Positions 1-23,732 of a DNA stretch of 64,000 nt are shown here, one piece after another; position 1 is the stretch's first letter; each line of letters starts with the position of its first letter. A program made the translations under genes and the position numbers. Source of the stretch: Ditylenchus dipsaci (Eukaryota > Nematoda > Chromadorea > Rhabditida > Anguinidae); the NCBI GenBank assembly GCA_004194705.1, contig SADC01000172.1:85591-149590 (forward strand), written 5' to 3'. The notes beneath the pieces are model-generated. The model was not told the DNA's origin and did no database searches. It worked only from the letters and a program-made list of their open reading frames with translations.

Positions 1-861
1 TAAAACAGTACTTTTATTAGAAAAACATCAAAATTTAAAAAGCTTTTGGCTAACTGGTCAGTTTAAAAAGTTTTAAAAAGTTAACCGGCCTGCCTAGCTT
101 TGACACTTCTAAGACCACAAATAATTATACACGAATATTTTTTTCAAAAAATATATTTGAAAAGAAGAAAAAAAGTTGATTCACTGATTAGGAATTTTGA
201 AACCTATATTCCAGACAAAACCCCGCCAAAGCTGTACCCAAACCACTACTACAACAAAAGCAACAAAGAAAACAATAACACCCTAAAATTTTTGCTATCA
301 AAACCCACATAAATGGCGGAGAAAAGTTTGTTGGTGGTAGCAGGAAGAAGAAGAAATAGAGCAAAAGCCGCCATTTGGGCCTTTGGATTATGCAGGAGTA
401 GCAGCAGTGGCGGCTTCTCCTCCTGCTGCTTTTTAATATTTATTTTTTTGTTGTATTTCGTCTCTGCTGCTGCTGTTGATTGTGTGATGGCGCAGAGATC
501 CTCACTGCTACCACTGATTTCTTCTTCTCTACCCTTTTTTCGGCGCCAAGCTATTTTGCTTACAAACAGACAAAGGGATGATTAGCTGAGAGTAACAGTT
601 TGACTGCTGCTTTTCCTTTTTACTTTCCAAAGTTGTTTTTTTTCTTTTGATTTCTATTTTGGATTTGATTCCGATTTTGAGTAAAAGTTTTTGTCAATCA
701 GGGCGGTGTGAAAAAAGCTGAATTGCCGACAACTCAGGTATAAGTAGTTGAAAAATCTAATTGATTGCAACAAAGGCTTCGCAGTTCAGATGTCTTAAAA
801 GGTTTATTCCGTATGAGACCTAGTTCCGCTGAAGCTCGACCCATACGTGTGCCCGATTTAC
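1..861. other. No gene recognised; GCAGCAG-rich island at 310-560
   Basis: I see no gene with splice structure here. An island at about 310-560 is rich in CAG/CTG trinucleotides and runs of GAAGAAGAA. The open frame across it reads as low-complexity Ser/Gly/Arg and hydrophobic residues, which does not look like a protein. A similarly composed island lies near 4330-4700. Such islands could be 5' regulatory or untranslated sequence of the Sox gene downstream, but nothing in the sequence proves this. Confidence 0.4.
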
Positions 862-1278
862 CCTATTTAATGGGTAAAATATCAACTGGCATCCATTTCA
901 ACTGGCAACCATTGAAACTTTTGATTAAAAATCGACAATTTTGTTAGTAATAATTTTTGGAAAGTCACTTCTAATACCAAAATCTCTTCTTGAATACGAA
1001 TCCGTTGAGATCAGGTCCGAAAAATTTCAGGGAGCTGAGATATTGGTATTTTGAGTAAAACATACAGGAAATTCGAACCATTCCCTTCCTTTGAAGGATA
1101 TCTTAGCTCCCTAAAATTTTTCGGACCTGATCTCAACGGATTCGGATTGAGGAAGAGATTTTGTTATTGAGAGTGACTTTCCGAAAACTTTTACTGTCAA
1201 AATTGTCGATTTTTAATCAAAAGTTTCAATGGTTGCCAGTTGAAATGGATGCCAGTTAAATGCCGTCCTATTTAATGG
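862..1278. repeat. Palindromic foldback element flanked by 12-bp direct repeats
   Basis: The arms at about 884-1040 and 1100-1258 are reverse complements of each other, and both begin with aactggcatccatttcaact. Identical 12-bp direct repeats (cctatttaatgg) flank the structure at 862-873 and 1267-1278. No protein is encoded. The direct repeats could be an unusually long target-site duplication, or an 8-10 bp duplication extended by chance. The superfamily is unknown. Confidence 0.65.
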
Positions 1279-2786
1279 ACTTTTTTCTATGATTTGTATG
1301 CCAGTATATTTCAATCTATCCTTTCTTCAGTGAAAAACCTCTTGAAAATTTTGAGACCCATACACATTTTAAAATTTTCTATTAATTATACAGAACGCAC
1401 TAGTTCTTTAACGTTTAAGGCAGTACTAATAGAAGGCCTTTTGTAAATTGACTGTTATTGATATTCACGGCTCTTGTAGTTGAATTTCCAGGATTGTATG
1501 AAAACGTCGTAATAGTAATAAGCTTACAACATTTTACACTGGATCATTTTTATACAACGAAAAATTACGAACTAAAGGTTAAAAGGTGTTGGGCGATCTT
1601 GAGGCGGTGTCTGTTTATCCAGACTCGACTTATTAGATTGCCCTATTTCGTTGACGAAGATGCTTCTAAACATTCTGGAACCCATATGCGTTTTAAGACT
1701 TTCTGCAAATGGTCTTAAAAATTCGGCTCGATACGGGCTCGAGAGACCCCCGAAAAAAATATGCCTTGGTCCTCGTGTTGTTTTTTGTGATTCTTTTTTA
1801 GGCTTAGGTTCACGCAAGTGTTGACCAATATTAGGACGGTTCAAAACATGGGCTTTACTTTTAACTCTATAGCAGGAAATATATGTATTGAAGCAAATAA
1901 TTCTCTATTAGTGTGAATTGTAGGATTTTACATGAAAAATGTATATTTTTTCTTAAGTCTACATATAATTCTCGCTATATCCTTATAAGTAAAAAACCCA
2001 TGTTTGAGTATTCCTTAAAATACGCTGGCCAACTCTTGCATAAACTTTAACTAATAAAATCACAAAATTAAACAACAGGGGAAACCAAGACATATTTTTC
2101 TAACACATATAGGGCTAAGACTTCTGATCATTCAAGTATCAATTATCATTTGTAATTTCCCTGCTGCCCTATCCGTTTTCTCAAATTTGTGGTATAATAA
2201 ATCACAGAATATCTGGCTAAAGGAATGTGTTTTTTAAAAGATTATTGCTTCAAAATTTTAATGTTTTGCCATATTTTTATGTTATCTAATGATTATGATG
2301 TGTTTTGATTAAAAATTTTGTACAGCTAAAATTATTTTATGGACAAAATATAGTTTGTTGTTGAATTTTTTTACGTATCATATTGTACTTTTGATCCTTG
2401 TTCTTTTTATTCATTTTTTTCAAAATTTATACACCGAAAATATTTTTTTGCGTAAATACATTTTGCTTTTCAAGGATCTAATTTTTTGTGGACCGAATTA
2501 AATCTTTTTAAACTTCTTATATGCTATGCCTTTCCGCTCTTGATAAGCCTTCTGAAGTTTGGCTGCAAAAACTGTTTTGAACAAAAAGGCACACAAATTT
2601 TAGTAAATATCATAGTACATTTTTCCACATTCTTTTTCAAATTGCTTCCTTTGTAACCATCTTCGTCTCAAAATTTGATTAAATACGTTGTCTTGAACTT
2701 CCGCATGAAGATGTGTGGTATTCAATAGCTTTTAACCGGCCTTCGATTTTTACTTTTTACTTAATACACTCTTAAAGAAGAGTTGC
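1279..2786. other. AT-rich sequence without a recognisable gene
   Basis: There are no conserved exons here. One copy of a motif found throughout the window (GCCTTGGTCC next to A/T runs) occurs near 1763. The open frames at 1458-1718 (+) and 1572-1844 (-) overlap, are low in complexity and have no splice context. I see nothing else. Confidence 0.4.
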
Positions 2787-2794
2787 CGTTTACC

Positions 2795-3102
2795 TGGAGA
2801 TGGCAGATGGTCTATTTCGGGAGGGGACGAAAATTTGAAAAAAAAGTTTCGGGACGAGACGCCGGGATGGGACAGGGTCAAAAAAATTTTCCGGGACGGG
2901 GTCCGGGACGAAAAAATGGCCGAATTTGCGTCGGGCGGGACGGGACGTCCCGTCCCGGCTTTTTAGCTTAAATTTTCTAGCGGGACAGGACTAAAAATAA
3001 ATAGCTTTCCGGGACGGGACAGACTGGATTTTTTTCCGGGACAGGACATATGCTAAAAAGCCTTCGGGACGGGATTCTCGTCCCATCCCGAGGCCATCTC
3101 TA
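2795..3102. mobile_element. hAT-like MITE with GGGACGGGAC-rich arms
   Basis: This is a 308-bp element flanked by the exact 8-bp direct repeat cgtttacc at 2787-2794 and 3103-3110. Its ends are inverted (tggagatggc on the left, gccatctcta on the right). They fit the hAT terminal consensus YARNG if the left T-G-G is a decayed TAG. The interior is made of degenerate GGGACGGGAC blocks on both strands. It has no coding capacity. The same terminal and internal motifs recur in the element at 39662-40994. Confidence 0.85.
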
Positions 3103-3269
3103 CGTTTACCACAATGAAAATTTCGTAATTTGAATGGGTGGCGTGTCGTATGTCTAATCATTTCAATGAACCTATCAAATGTGCTTACAAAAAGTATTTT
3201 TACTTACATTAAATCCAAGTTTTTCCATTTCTGTGAAGTCTCGTGTTTCAATTATCAGCTGAGTATTAA

Positions 3270-3524
3270 AGGGGGGACACTTAGGGGGTGAGAAATGGGT
3301 TTGTCAGCCTAAGTAAAAACTCATTGACGGGTTGCAAAAATTTCAGATATAAAATTATTTATGTGATTTTATGATGGGTTTCACTAAATATTGTCGAATA
3401 ATGTAGTGAAACCCATCATAAAATCACATAAATAATTTTATATTCAAAATCTTTTTGCAACCCATTCATGGGTTTTTCATCAAGTTGGCAAACCCATTTC
3501 TCAACCCCCAAGTGTCCCCCCCCT
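3270..3524. mobile_element. TTAA-flanked palindromic MITE (piggyBac-like target)
   Basis: TTAA occurs at 3266-3269 and 3525-3528, immediately outside inverted termini that begin AGGGGGGACACTT. The arms are over 100 bp, include the phrase gaaatgggtttgtca, and meet at a short loop near 3390. A rearranged relative lies at 30362-31045. No open frame is present. The TTAA target is typical of piggyBac-class elements; assignment to that class is an inference from the target site alone. Confidence 0.8.
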
Positions 3525-3673
3525 TTAAACAAGGTTTAGTAAGCTCCGGCGCAACGTATTTTCGCGCGCCTATTTGAATGTATTGGTTTACTCGAATCAC
3601 TGAAACTTCTGAAGCTTTTTAAAGCCAATGCACAATTGTTAGACCCTAGTACAGTGCGTTAATTTAGTAGGGA

Positions 3674-4052
3674 GATGATTTGGCGGCCGAAAAATTCGAC
3701 GGCGGAAAATTTGGCGGAATTTCAGAAGAGCCATTATGTATGTTTGCTTTGCGATTCAAAATTTTTGGTACCGGATTCATGTCCAGCATGGTCGAATCAC
3801 GCTTTTTAATCTCAGAAATCACTCATATTTTTGAATATTACTCGAGGCAAAAGACATTTTTCAAAAAGAGATTTTAATTTTGTTGTCTTGAGTGGAAATG
3901 AAAAATATGCGTGATTTCTGAAATTGATGAGCGTTTTTATAAGCAAAGCAACCATGCTGGACACGAATGTGGTGACAGAAACTCGGAACCGCTAAGCAAA
4001 CATACATCATGAATCTTTTAGAATTCCGCCAAATTTTCCGCCGCCAAATCAT
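3674..4052. repeat. Foldback element with GGCGG-rich arms
   Basis: The left arm starts gatgatttggcggccg and the right arm ends in the near-complement ccgccgccaaatcatc. The arms are about 150-180 bp and include a partly conserved inner block (atgctggac on one side, gtccagcat on the other). No convincing target duplication was found. The open frames on both strands are mirror products of the palindrome. Confidence 0.7.
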
Positions 4053-5045
4053 CTGTTCACCGTTAATTTTTTGGCGCCAGTATTTATATTCATTTCTACA
4101 CAGTTGTATCTTACTCTTTTTAGCAAGTTTAAATTTTCTGCATTAATAAATCTCTTCGCCAGGCCTAAAAATACTTCCTACAAAACTCGCTTCCCTATTT
4201 CAATAATCCTTTGTAACCCATCTTTTCCACCAATCAACAACAAAAAGTCAAACTTCAAAGCTTTTTTGCCTATCTCTCCACTCTTTTACCCAACTTAAAG
4301 CCATCTTAACTCCTCTCAAGCCTAGGCTTTGTTTGTTTTTTCTTCAGCCCAACAAAAAATTCCAAAACAGCAACAACAAAAAGAGAAAAAAAAGAAAGTG
4401 AAAGGGATTATGCTCTCGCTTCACTAAATTTTCTCTCTTCTCCGCCCAATATTTTCGTCCTTGCGCAGCAATAGCAACAGCAAAGAGGAAAACAAAACAA
4501 TTGGATCGGTTAAAAAGCTCAATGATAAGGAGAAAATAGCAGCAACAACAACAGCCAGCCAGCCAGTAGAACAATGGCAAGGCGCAAGGTGAATTTTAAG
4601 AGGGGGGCAAATGGGTTGCAGAAGTCAGAGGCTGGCTGCAGCAGATAATAAGTCTTCCTTTAGGGGCGGAGCTGCCAACTCCAAAATTGGCGGTCATTTG
4701 CAGTAGGCTGCAGTGGGAGGCAGAGACACAATTCATTTACTCATTGGAAACTTTTATTTCATTTTTTGCCTCTTATTGTTGATGCAAGGGTTAACCAACT
4801 CAGAAAACTAATTTTTTTTAAATGTGTAATTTTAATCTCATAATAATTATTTTTGGAAGTAAGGTGTCAGTTCGTTGTAAATTGCGAGATTTTAGAAATA
4901 CGAAGGGTGTAATCTGTTAATCCAGACTGGAGAATAACAAAATTTCAAAAATTCGGAGGTTTCAAACATTTTTGCAGTGTAAAGTGTGTGTTCATATATT
5001 GTTGAGAAGTTCATGAGGTGAAACTCGTCTCCCCTATTTCAATAA
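4053..5045. other. No gene; CAG/CAA-rich and purine-rich tract
   Basis: This stretch holds a purine/CAA-rich island (about 4360-4560) and a relatively GC-rich segment (4590-4740) containing repeated ggctgcag phrases. These stand out from the AT-rich surroundings and are not part of an obvious repeat, so they could be regulatory. No exon is supported. Confidence 0.35.
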
Positions 5046-5047
5046 TA

Positions 5048-5217
5048 CAGTCGAGTCTCGATATAACGCGAGTCTCGATATAACGCGACTTTTCAAAGCA
5101 GCTATTTGGCCAGAAGTAAAGAAAAATGACTTAACTAAACCTTGATATAACGCGACCCCCGTTATAACGCGACCTTTGGCCGGTCCCAAGGGGTCGCGTT
5201 ATATCGAGACTCGACTG
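5048..5217. mobile_element. pogo/mariner-like MITE, TA target site
   Basis: The termini are cagtcgagtctcgatataac on the left and its reverse complement on the right, and both are bounded by TA (5046-5047 and 5218-5219). The interior holds two further copies of the tataacgcgac phrase. This is a 170-bp non-autonomous element. The same terminal family occurs at 10182-10797, with relatives at 32116-32240, 58391-58473 and 59501-59662. Confidence 0.85.
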
Positions 5218-5219
5218 TA

Positions 5220-7432
5220 CTCAGAAAGTTAAGAGTGACCAAGATCTCAGGACATATAAGCTTTAAAAAATTAAAACAGAGAACACTGTGTTTTATAGAG
5301 AATTTTGAGAAGGATAAAGGAAGACTGGTCGAGGACAAGACTGTCCGGAAAGTCCTTCCACAAACCTACTTCAAGACTTCAATTTTGGCTTGAGCCGGAC
5401 GACTCTAGTAGTTATTAACAAAAAAAATTTACCGAATAATTTCAATGGCTTTCCCACATTTTTTGTTTGAAAAAGTGAATTTTGTAACCTACCGAAATTT
5501 AAAAAAAAATATTACAAATTTGAGCCTCAGAACCTTCCGGTTAGCCTGGTGAACACAGTTCAAGAAATGTAAGGCATATTTACTGCCTCGAGTAAAATAG
5601 GGGTAAAAATAATAGGTAGTCACGGTTTTTCGAGAAAAAATAAGTGCTAGGTCTCGTAGACAATTTTGCTTTTACACAAAGGGTGTCACTTGCGATTTAG
5701 CTCTTTTATTCTCCCTTTATTGCATTATCTGTGCCAGCCATAATCTACTTCGGTTGCTATTGTTTTGGGTTGAATGAAAAGAGACAGCTCAAAGCGAATA
5801 AATAAGTAATAGCACGGGGGTAAACGGGAGCATGAGGAAAAAAATTAGCGCAAAAGAATTATTTCTGTTGCTTAAAACGTTCAATGAAAAATTCAGCTTG
5901 ATACTATAGGGGATCATATTTATTTTTAAAATATTTTCGAATTACTGTATTTCCTCTAATAAGGCCCCCCCCCCCTATTTTCTGAGAACCTACATCTCAG
6001 CCTAGTGTAAAAATTTTGCAAAGCTGTTTTTTGCGTTTTCTTAACTCGCGCGAGATTTCAGATTTTAGTTAAGCACTCGAAAATCTCGATATTTTGCTCA
6101 AATTCCAGTTTTACAAATTTTTGGGTGAAAAAAAATAAGGCGGATGAAGTGAATGCGGTTAAAGTAAAGTGAATATGGTAGCTACATAGCTGTCAACTTA
6201 TCAATGAATTATTAAAAAATTTAGATATAGTTGCATCACTAATACGTGCGCTTTGTTGATTTCAATGACATAGTGTTTGCGTTTAGCAAAATTATCTATT
6301 GTGCCAAGCCTTGTGCAGTTTCTCATTTCGTGCTTGTTCATTTTTCTGCTATCAGAGATGATCAGTTACCCACTATTGTGTAGCTGAATACCTAATCCGC
6401 TAGCTCGTTTGACTGCCTACTTTTTATTTGTGATAACTATTCAATGAATTCATGCATAGCCTGTCTTTTTCAACGAAGTGAGAAATCCGTTGCTTACATA
6501 TTCAGAAACTATTATACCTTTATATCAATCTCATTAAATTTAACCCCTTCACCCTCCTACCCAAAATCAACTTCTTCTCAAAGCTCTATAAATGCCCTCA
6601 CAAACACTTTTTATGTCCCATCCTCCTCTTGTTGGGCTCTTTCCCACGACAAAACTCTGTCTTTCAGCCACAACTCCAAAATAATGGATTTATTAATAAT
6701 ATAAGCAAGCAGGGGCAACAATAGCTGGTTGAAGCAATGTGAAGAAAATATCTTCTTTTCTCTAACCAGCCTCATTCACTAGGTCCTAACAAAACATAAA
6801 ATTTCAATCAATCGATTTCGTCTATCAATGGGAAGGTAGGTTAGATCCACGCATACAAGAGGGTATGGCCCATGCCCCTCCACTCACCCAGTGAACAGTT
6901 CCCCAAATCAATAAGGCCTGATAGCTGCAACCCATCTCATTTCTATTGCAGCTAGGGAGTGCCTTGTTTCATCACTTATTGTTGTGCCGAAAATAGGGTT
7001 TGAAAAGCAGATACAGTTAGCTCAAAAATATTTTTTCAGCATTGATTATTACCATTTGCTTCTTTGTTTGTAAGCTCAGAAAAGCAAGAATATGACAAGA
7101 AAAATTATCTCTTCTTTATTTTATGACAATATTAGGGGACGTACCACCATTTGTGGCTTCTTATTATTAACATTATTTATATTATTATTGCTGATAGGCT
7201 GCATTTAGTTGGCAATAATGAAGGAAGCCTCGCAACAAATGCTTGAATTATAAACCTATTGTTTAGTAGCAAAATAACATATACCTTTGTCTTGGCTTCA
7301 TGTGGGAACCTCGAACTATTTTCGGTTTGAGAAGGTATTTTATGTGAGATACTTTTTTTAATTTTGAAAGTTGAAAGAAGTTTTTGGCTAGCAAAAATTA
7401 CGAATCTGAATGACACCCATAATTTTTACTTA
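5220..7432. other. No gene recognised
   Basis: The sequence is AT-rich with a short poly-C tract at 5968-5978. A more base-balanced stretch at about 6830-6990 is not repeated elsewhere in the window and might be regulatory. The open frames at 6444-6704 and 7177-7416 have biased low-complexity composition and no splice context. Confidence 0.35.
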
Positions 7433-7845
7433 TGGCTTGTTCACGTTGTTAGAGTAAGAGTTCGGGTAAGAGGTGTTCATGTACTCAAAAACCCGAACTT
7501 AAACTCTAGCTCTAACTCTAACTCGATGGTGTTCACGTACATCGAGTTAGAGTTAGAGGTCGAGCTTGCAAATGTCCATGTATATAGCTTAGATAGCTCA
7601 GAATCTCACTCCAAAGCCGTCTAAAGCCACTGAAAGTTAGTTTTTAGGAGGTTTACTAGAATAAAATCCAAGTTATATGCATGAACACCTTCAAATCCAA
7701 CCTAGAGCTCTAACTCTAACTCTAGGTACATGAGCACCCTCGAGTTAGAGTTAGAGTTCGAGTTAGGATCAGAGGTGTTCACGTAACCAAAATCCCAAAC
7801 TCTAACTCTAACTCGAACTCTAACTCTCACAACGTGAGCAAGCCA
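7433..7845. mobile_element. Foldback MITE with TAACTC repeats, TTA target duplication
   Basis: The inverted ends are tggcttgttcacgttgt (left) and the near-complement of the right end acaacgtgagcaagcca. TTA is present immediately outside both ends (7430-7432 and 7846-7848). The inside carries clustered copies of the hexamer TAACTC/GAGTTA, mostly next to the phrase ggtgttcacgta or its complement. A 3-bp TTA/TWA duplication is characteristic of PIF/Harbinger (Tourist-like) elements, and a Harbinger transposase unit is present at 28.5-30 kb. There is no evidence that the two are related by sequence. Confidence 0.75.
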
Positions 7846-7848
7846 TTA

Positions 7849-8957
7849 CAATCGAAGGAACACCCTAGATTAATTAGTTGAGATGGACGAAACACCCACC
7901 AGCTTTCGATTGTATGAAATAGTCTTTGAAAAAAAATTATCAAAATTCTGATAGGATGCATTCACACCAAAAATTATCCAAAAGCAAAAAGCCACTTGCG
8001 TTATTACTACCGTATCTCCTCTGATGAGCGCCCGCTCCCAGCACTGAAAATCTCTTCGTTTTAACCCAAAGCGAACATTTAACACCAGGGTTTTAGGAGT
8101 TTTTTTTAAATTCCCACAAGCTTCACCGATTCCGCTGGTGCCCATAAGCGGAGCCGAATCCGCGTACAATTTTCGGCCATCAATCACTAACGCTTATCCA
8201 CTTAGAAAACAATTATAGTCAAGTAAGCAACCCATTATTCAAGGATCTGCAGTTTCAAAAACTTTCTAGTAACATAGACGTATCCAGAAACATTTTCAGA
8301 AAATCACTCCGAAAGCTTCTTGGAATCCTACTCAAAACAAATCTTAGATAAACTAATAGCTTTTTTAAAAGCAACAAAGCAACTACTGTACCTTTTATTA
8401 TTTATGGCCATCAGCCGGAATAATAAGTCACTTAAAGATGCTTCTGTCCATAGTCCCCCCCCCTCTATCCATTTCCCCTCAATTAAGCTTTAGCTAATGG
8501 GCTATATGGGTTGCATGACAGCATGATCTCACCTACCAGATCCGGCGTCTAATGCACATTAGGCTTTGTGCCACCTGAGATTAGTTGTTGGTGCCTAGGG
8601 AACGGAAGGATCTGGCGCTAATGGATTCTTAAAGGGTCTGGCTATTATCTTAAAAACTTGGTTGATGGCTCAGCATCAGAGGCGGGAATACATTAAGGTT
8701 GTTATTCAAGAATTGTGGGCTGGAACAAAAAGCATCTTATTTAAGAGCTTTTATTTGTCAAATTTGTGTAGCTGACACAAAGTTTATGGCATTTCTGATG
8801 ATATGAGTTACGTTAGTTGATAGACTTAAACCATAGCTAGGTTTAGACAATGTCATCTCTATCTTAATGAGGGGGAGAGAAACGTATAGGATCTCATTTT
8901 ATTGGTGTAAAATTTGACCCTATAATACCGGTCCACGTATTGTCCGGTAATTTATAA
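7849..8957. other. No gene recognised
   Basis: I see no exon or defined repeat here. The minus-strand open frame at 7870-8187 (105 codons) lacks recognisable domains and I do not call it. A base-balanced unique stretch at about 8500-8700 could be regulatory. Confidence 0.35.
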
Positions 8958-8965
8958 GAACAAAA

Positions 8966-9179
8966 GGCGCTACTGGAATATACTCCACGCAATAATTTAG
9001 GCTTTGGCTTGGGCCGAAGGCTTAGGCTCAAGGCCTATTCATTACTAACAAGGCATTTTGTACAACTTTATTTTTTTGAAAAATATTGGTTTTGGGTAAA
9101 ATATAGGTGTATCCCTAAATAATTATTGGGGAGGGTATATTCCAGTAGCTTTTTGGGAATGTTATATTTCAGTAGCGTC
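8966..9179. mobile_element. GGCGCTAC-family foldback MITE, 8-bp duplication
   Basis: This 214-bp element is flanked by exact 8-bp repeats gaacaaaa (8958-8965 and 9180-9187). Its ends are ggcgctactgg (left) and cagtagcgtc (right). The subterminal phrase atatact/tatattcc mirrors the larger family member at 22733-23724. It is non-coding. Confidence 0.85.
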
Positions 9180-21169
<11,990 letters not shown>

Positions 21170-22724
21170 TTTGAAGATGTTCTTCTAGCTCCCATTTATT
21201 TGTTTTCCGTCTGTGATGTTTGATTTTATTGAATCCTCCTCAACTCTTGCATTATTCCTCTTCCAAGTCTAAGGAATTAACCAAGAAGAATATATGTTAA
21301 ATTATCTATTTCGTGCACACTACAGAATCAGCTCTGCATTCATTTATTACATTTGTACATATTTATATAAATTTCTTTTTCTTTTGTTTTCTGATATGCA
21401 TAAAATTTCACATTTAAATATGTTCGCTGGAAATATCAAATTTGTTAGATGTGAGACACTAAATCAGTGCACGTTAAGATCTTCATTATCAAAGACGCTT
21501 TTAATGAGGCAATTTTATTTTCCAACTTAAAATGCCTTTTTAGTCTTTTTTTGAAGAAAATGGCAAAAATTTCATAATTCATCTATAATTATGTGCGCAG
21601 ATTGCGATGAAATAATGATGAACGTTTTGAGAAACTATCATTTTTATCTTCTGAGACCCCATATTCCGAATAAGGACAAACTTGAAGCACGACACTTTCT
21701 AGTTGGTAGTTAAAAAGTATCCGGATTCTATTTATTACAGGCTAATCTCTGTGGATTGCCTAAAGTTCAATCACTACCTAAATTCAAAAAGTTTCAGTCC
21801 ATTTTCGGCGTCTTTTTCCGAAGTATAGTCTGGAAAAAGTCAAAGTCTCGATTTCACCGATGATTTTTGAAAAAGCTATAGTTCACCGCAGAATTTGCAG
21901 TTCTCTACATAACACTATCAATTTTTCAAAACTTTTACAAAAAAGAAATAGAAGATTATGCAGGACGCCTTGAAGTGGCTTAAAAATTGTCGGTGGTTTA
22001 TATATAGTATGTATTGCCTCATTGACTAACTTTTTAACAGCACAAAGTTTTGTGAAAATCATTTTTTGTAGCTTTTCGCTTCATATTTCATGGACTTCTA
22101 TCCAACAAAATTATACTGAATCTTCGGAATTTATGTTTTCGTAACTTACGACTATTTGGAAAAGACATTCCTTCAAAAACAAATAAAGTAAAATATTCTG
22201 TAAAAGAACCAGGAAAAAGTTGAAGGAATTAAACAACGTTGCAAGTAATTTAAATAATGCTTCAAAAATGGTGGTTTTACAAAAAAAAATTTGGAAATCC
22301 CTCCGGTCCCGTCGTCCACATGGGTTGTAATATTCGACAAATGAATTCAGAAATTCTCAGCTAGGGTAATATCTGTTTTAACCCAAAAAATAGATGACGG
22401 TTGTCACAATCAGTAGCATTGAAAAACTAAATTTCTTCAAAACAGGAGGTTTTTTACGATCGTTACATGGGTGATTTTGATGAAAAATTGACTTTTAGTG
22501 AAACCCATAATTAATACTATTATTCGATAAATTAGGGTAACTGTTCCGCACTTGTCGTGAGGCTGCGAAGCGCCGATACCATCATATTGCAGTTTCTAAC
22601 AATCATCTGCATATGTCTACCTGTTTTGCTTAAATTAATAAATGTTTAGCTGATTTCCGTTTTCTTCACTCCCATATCGCATTTATTTTTTGAGTCCAGA
22701 TAAAATAATTTTGACTTCCTTATA
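21170..22724. other. 3' flank of the SoxD gene; no further gene
   Basis: This is the presumed 3' untranslated region and downstream flank. AATAAA is seen at 22182-22187, but no nearer canonical signal was found, so the transcript end is not fixed. No other exon or defined repeat is evident. Confidence 0.35.
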
Positions 22725-22732
22725 ATTATTGC

Positions 22733-23724
22733 GACGCTACTGTCATATACCCCCCCCAAAAAAGCTACTGTAATATACCCCCCCCCCCAAAAATCGGACC
22801 TACTGTCATATACCCCCCCCCCCCCAAAAACCGACTTTTTTACGAGTGTCTAAAAACCATTTTTATGCAATAATTTTGCCATAAAAGGTCCAGAAAAGCA
22901 ACTTAAATGGGATTGCGGGCTGTATTGGGAGGGAAGGGAATAATACAGGGGCCACTTTTTTTTAGCTGCTTTACCATGTTTTTCAACTCGGGCCGTGGCA
23001 AAAATAGACTCTATATGCATTTTATGATCAAGTGTACTTCTCGGAATCATGTCTAAGGTAAGTGCGTGCGCGCATCTCTAACTCTCAAGCCCCCTGCGCC
23101 CCCTTCGGGGCGCAGGGGCTTGGAGGCTTGGAGTTGAGATGCGCACACCCACATACCTTAGACACAAATCACTCGAAAGCGACTCTGGATGCATGAAAAA
23201 ACATGCATACCAGAGTTATTTATGCGGTAGGCCCAGTATTCAAAACTATGTTCAACATCTTTATTTTTTCGCCGAAGAGCATTTCCCCTCTTTCTATAAG
23301 GCCAGGCCAGAGGCCAGCATCCAAAAATTCAGCCTAGCACTCAAAAAGTGCTAGGGCAAGGTGTAAACCCGCGGGTCTCACCCCGCTGATCCGCTTGGTC
23401 CATGAAAAGTACTGATACTTATGCCTGCGCCACAAGTTCCTGGGTTTGAAAGTACTCTTAGACGCTTAGAGAATTAGTACTCTGAGGACACCAAGCATCT
23501 CGAGAAGTGGCCCCTGTATTATTCCCTTCCCCTCCCAACACAGCCCGCAATCCCATTTAAATTGCTTTTCTGGTTCTTTTATGGCGAAATTATTGTGTAA
23601 AAATGGTTTTTGACCATCCCTAAAAAAGTCGGTTTTGGGGGGGGGGGTATATGACAGTAGGTCGATTTTGGGGGGGGGTATATTACAGTAGCGCTTTTGG
23701 GGGGGGGTATATTACAGTAGCGCC
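22733..23724. mobile_element. GGCGCTAC-family foldback element, ~1 kb, 8-bp duplication
   Basis: Exact 8-bp repeats attattgc at 22725-22732 and 23725-23732 flank inverted ends gacgctactgtcatatac and gtatattacagtagcgcc. The subterminal region holds tandem blocks of 'ctactgt-atatac' followed by poly-C. The long arms match each other over about 280 bp (the blocks containing gtattgggagg). An inner palindrome at about 23040-23220 contains a perfect stem, ccctgcgccccc/gggcgcaggg. The same inner module recurs at 41480-41770. No transposase is encoded. Confidence 0.88.
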
Positions 23725-23732
23725 ATTATTGC

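Noticed and set aside
313..585. 90-codon frame near the window start
   Set aside because: Composition reflects CAG/CTG and GAA repeats; no domain, splice context or conservation that I recognise.
3669..4065. Search for a target duplication around the GGCGG foldback
   Set aside because: gttaattt occurs on both sides but not adjacent to the termini, so it was not accepted as a duplication.
22741..22830. Poly-C tracts as possible triplex or G-quadruplex regulators
   Set aside because: They are part of the terminal repeats of a MITE and recur in its relatives, so the transposon origin explains them.
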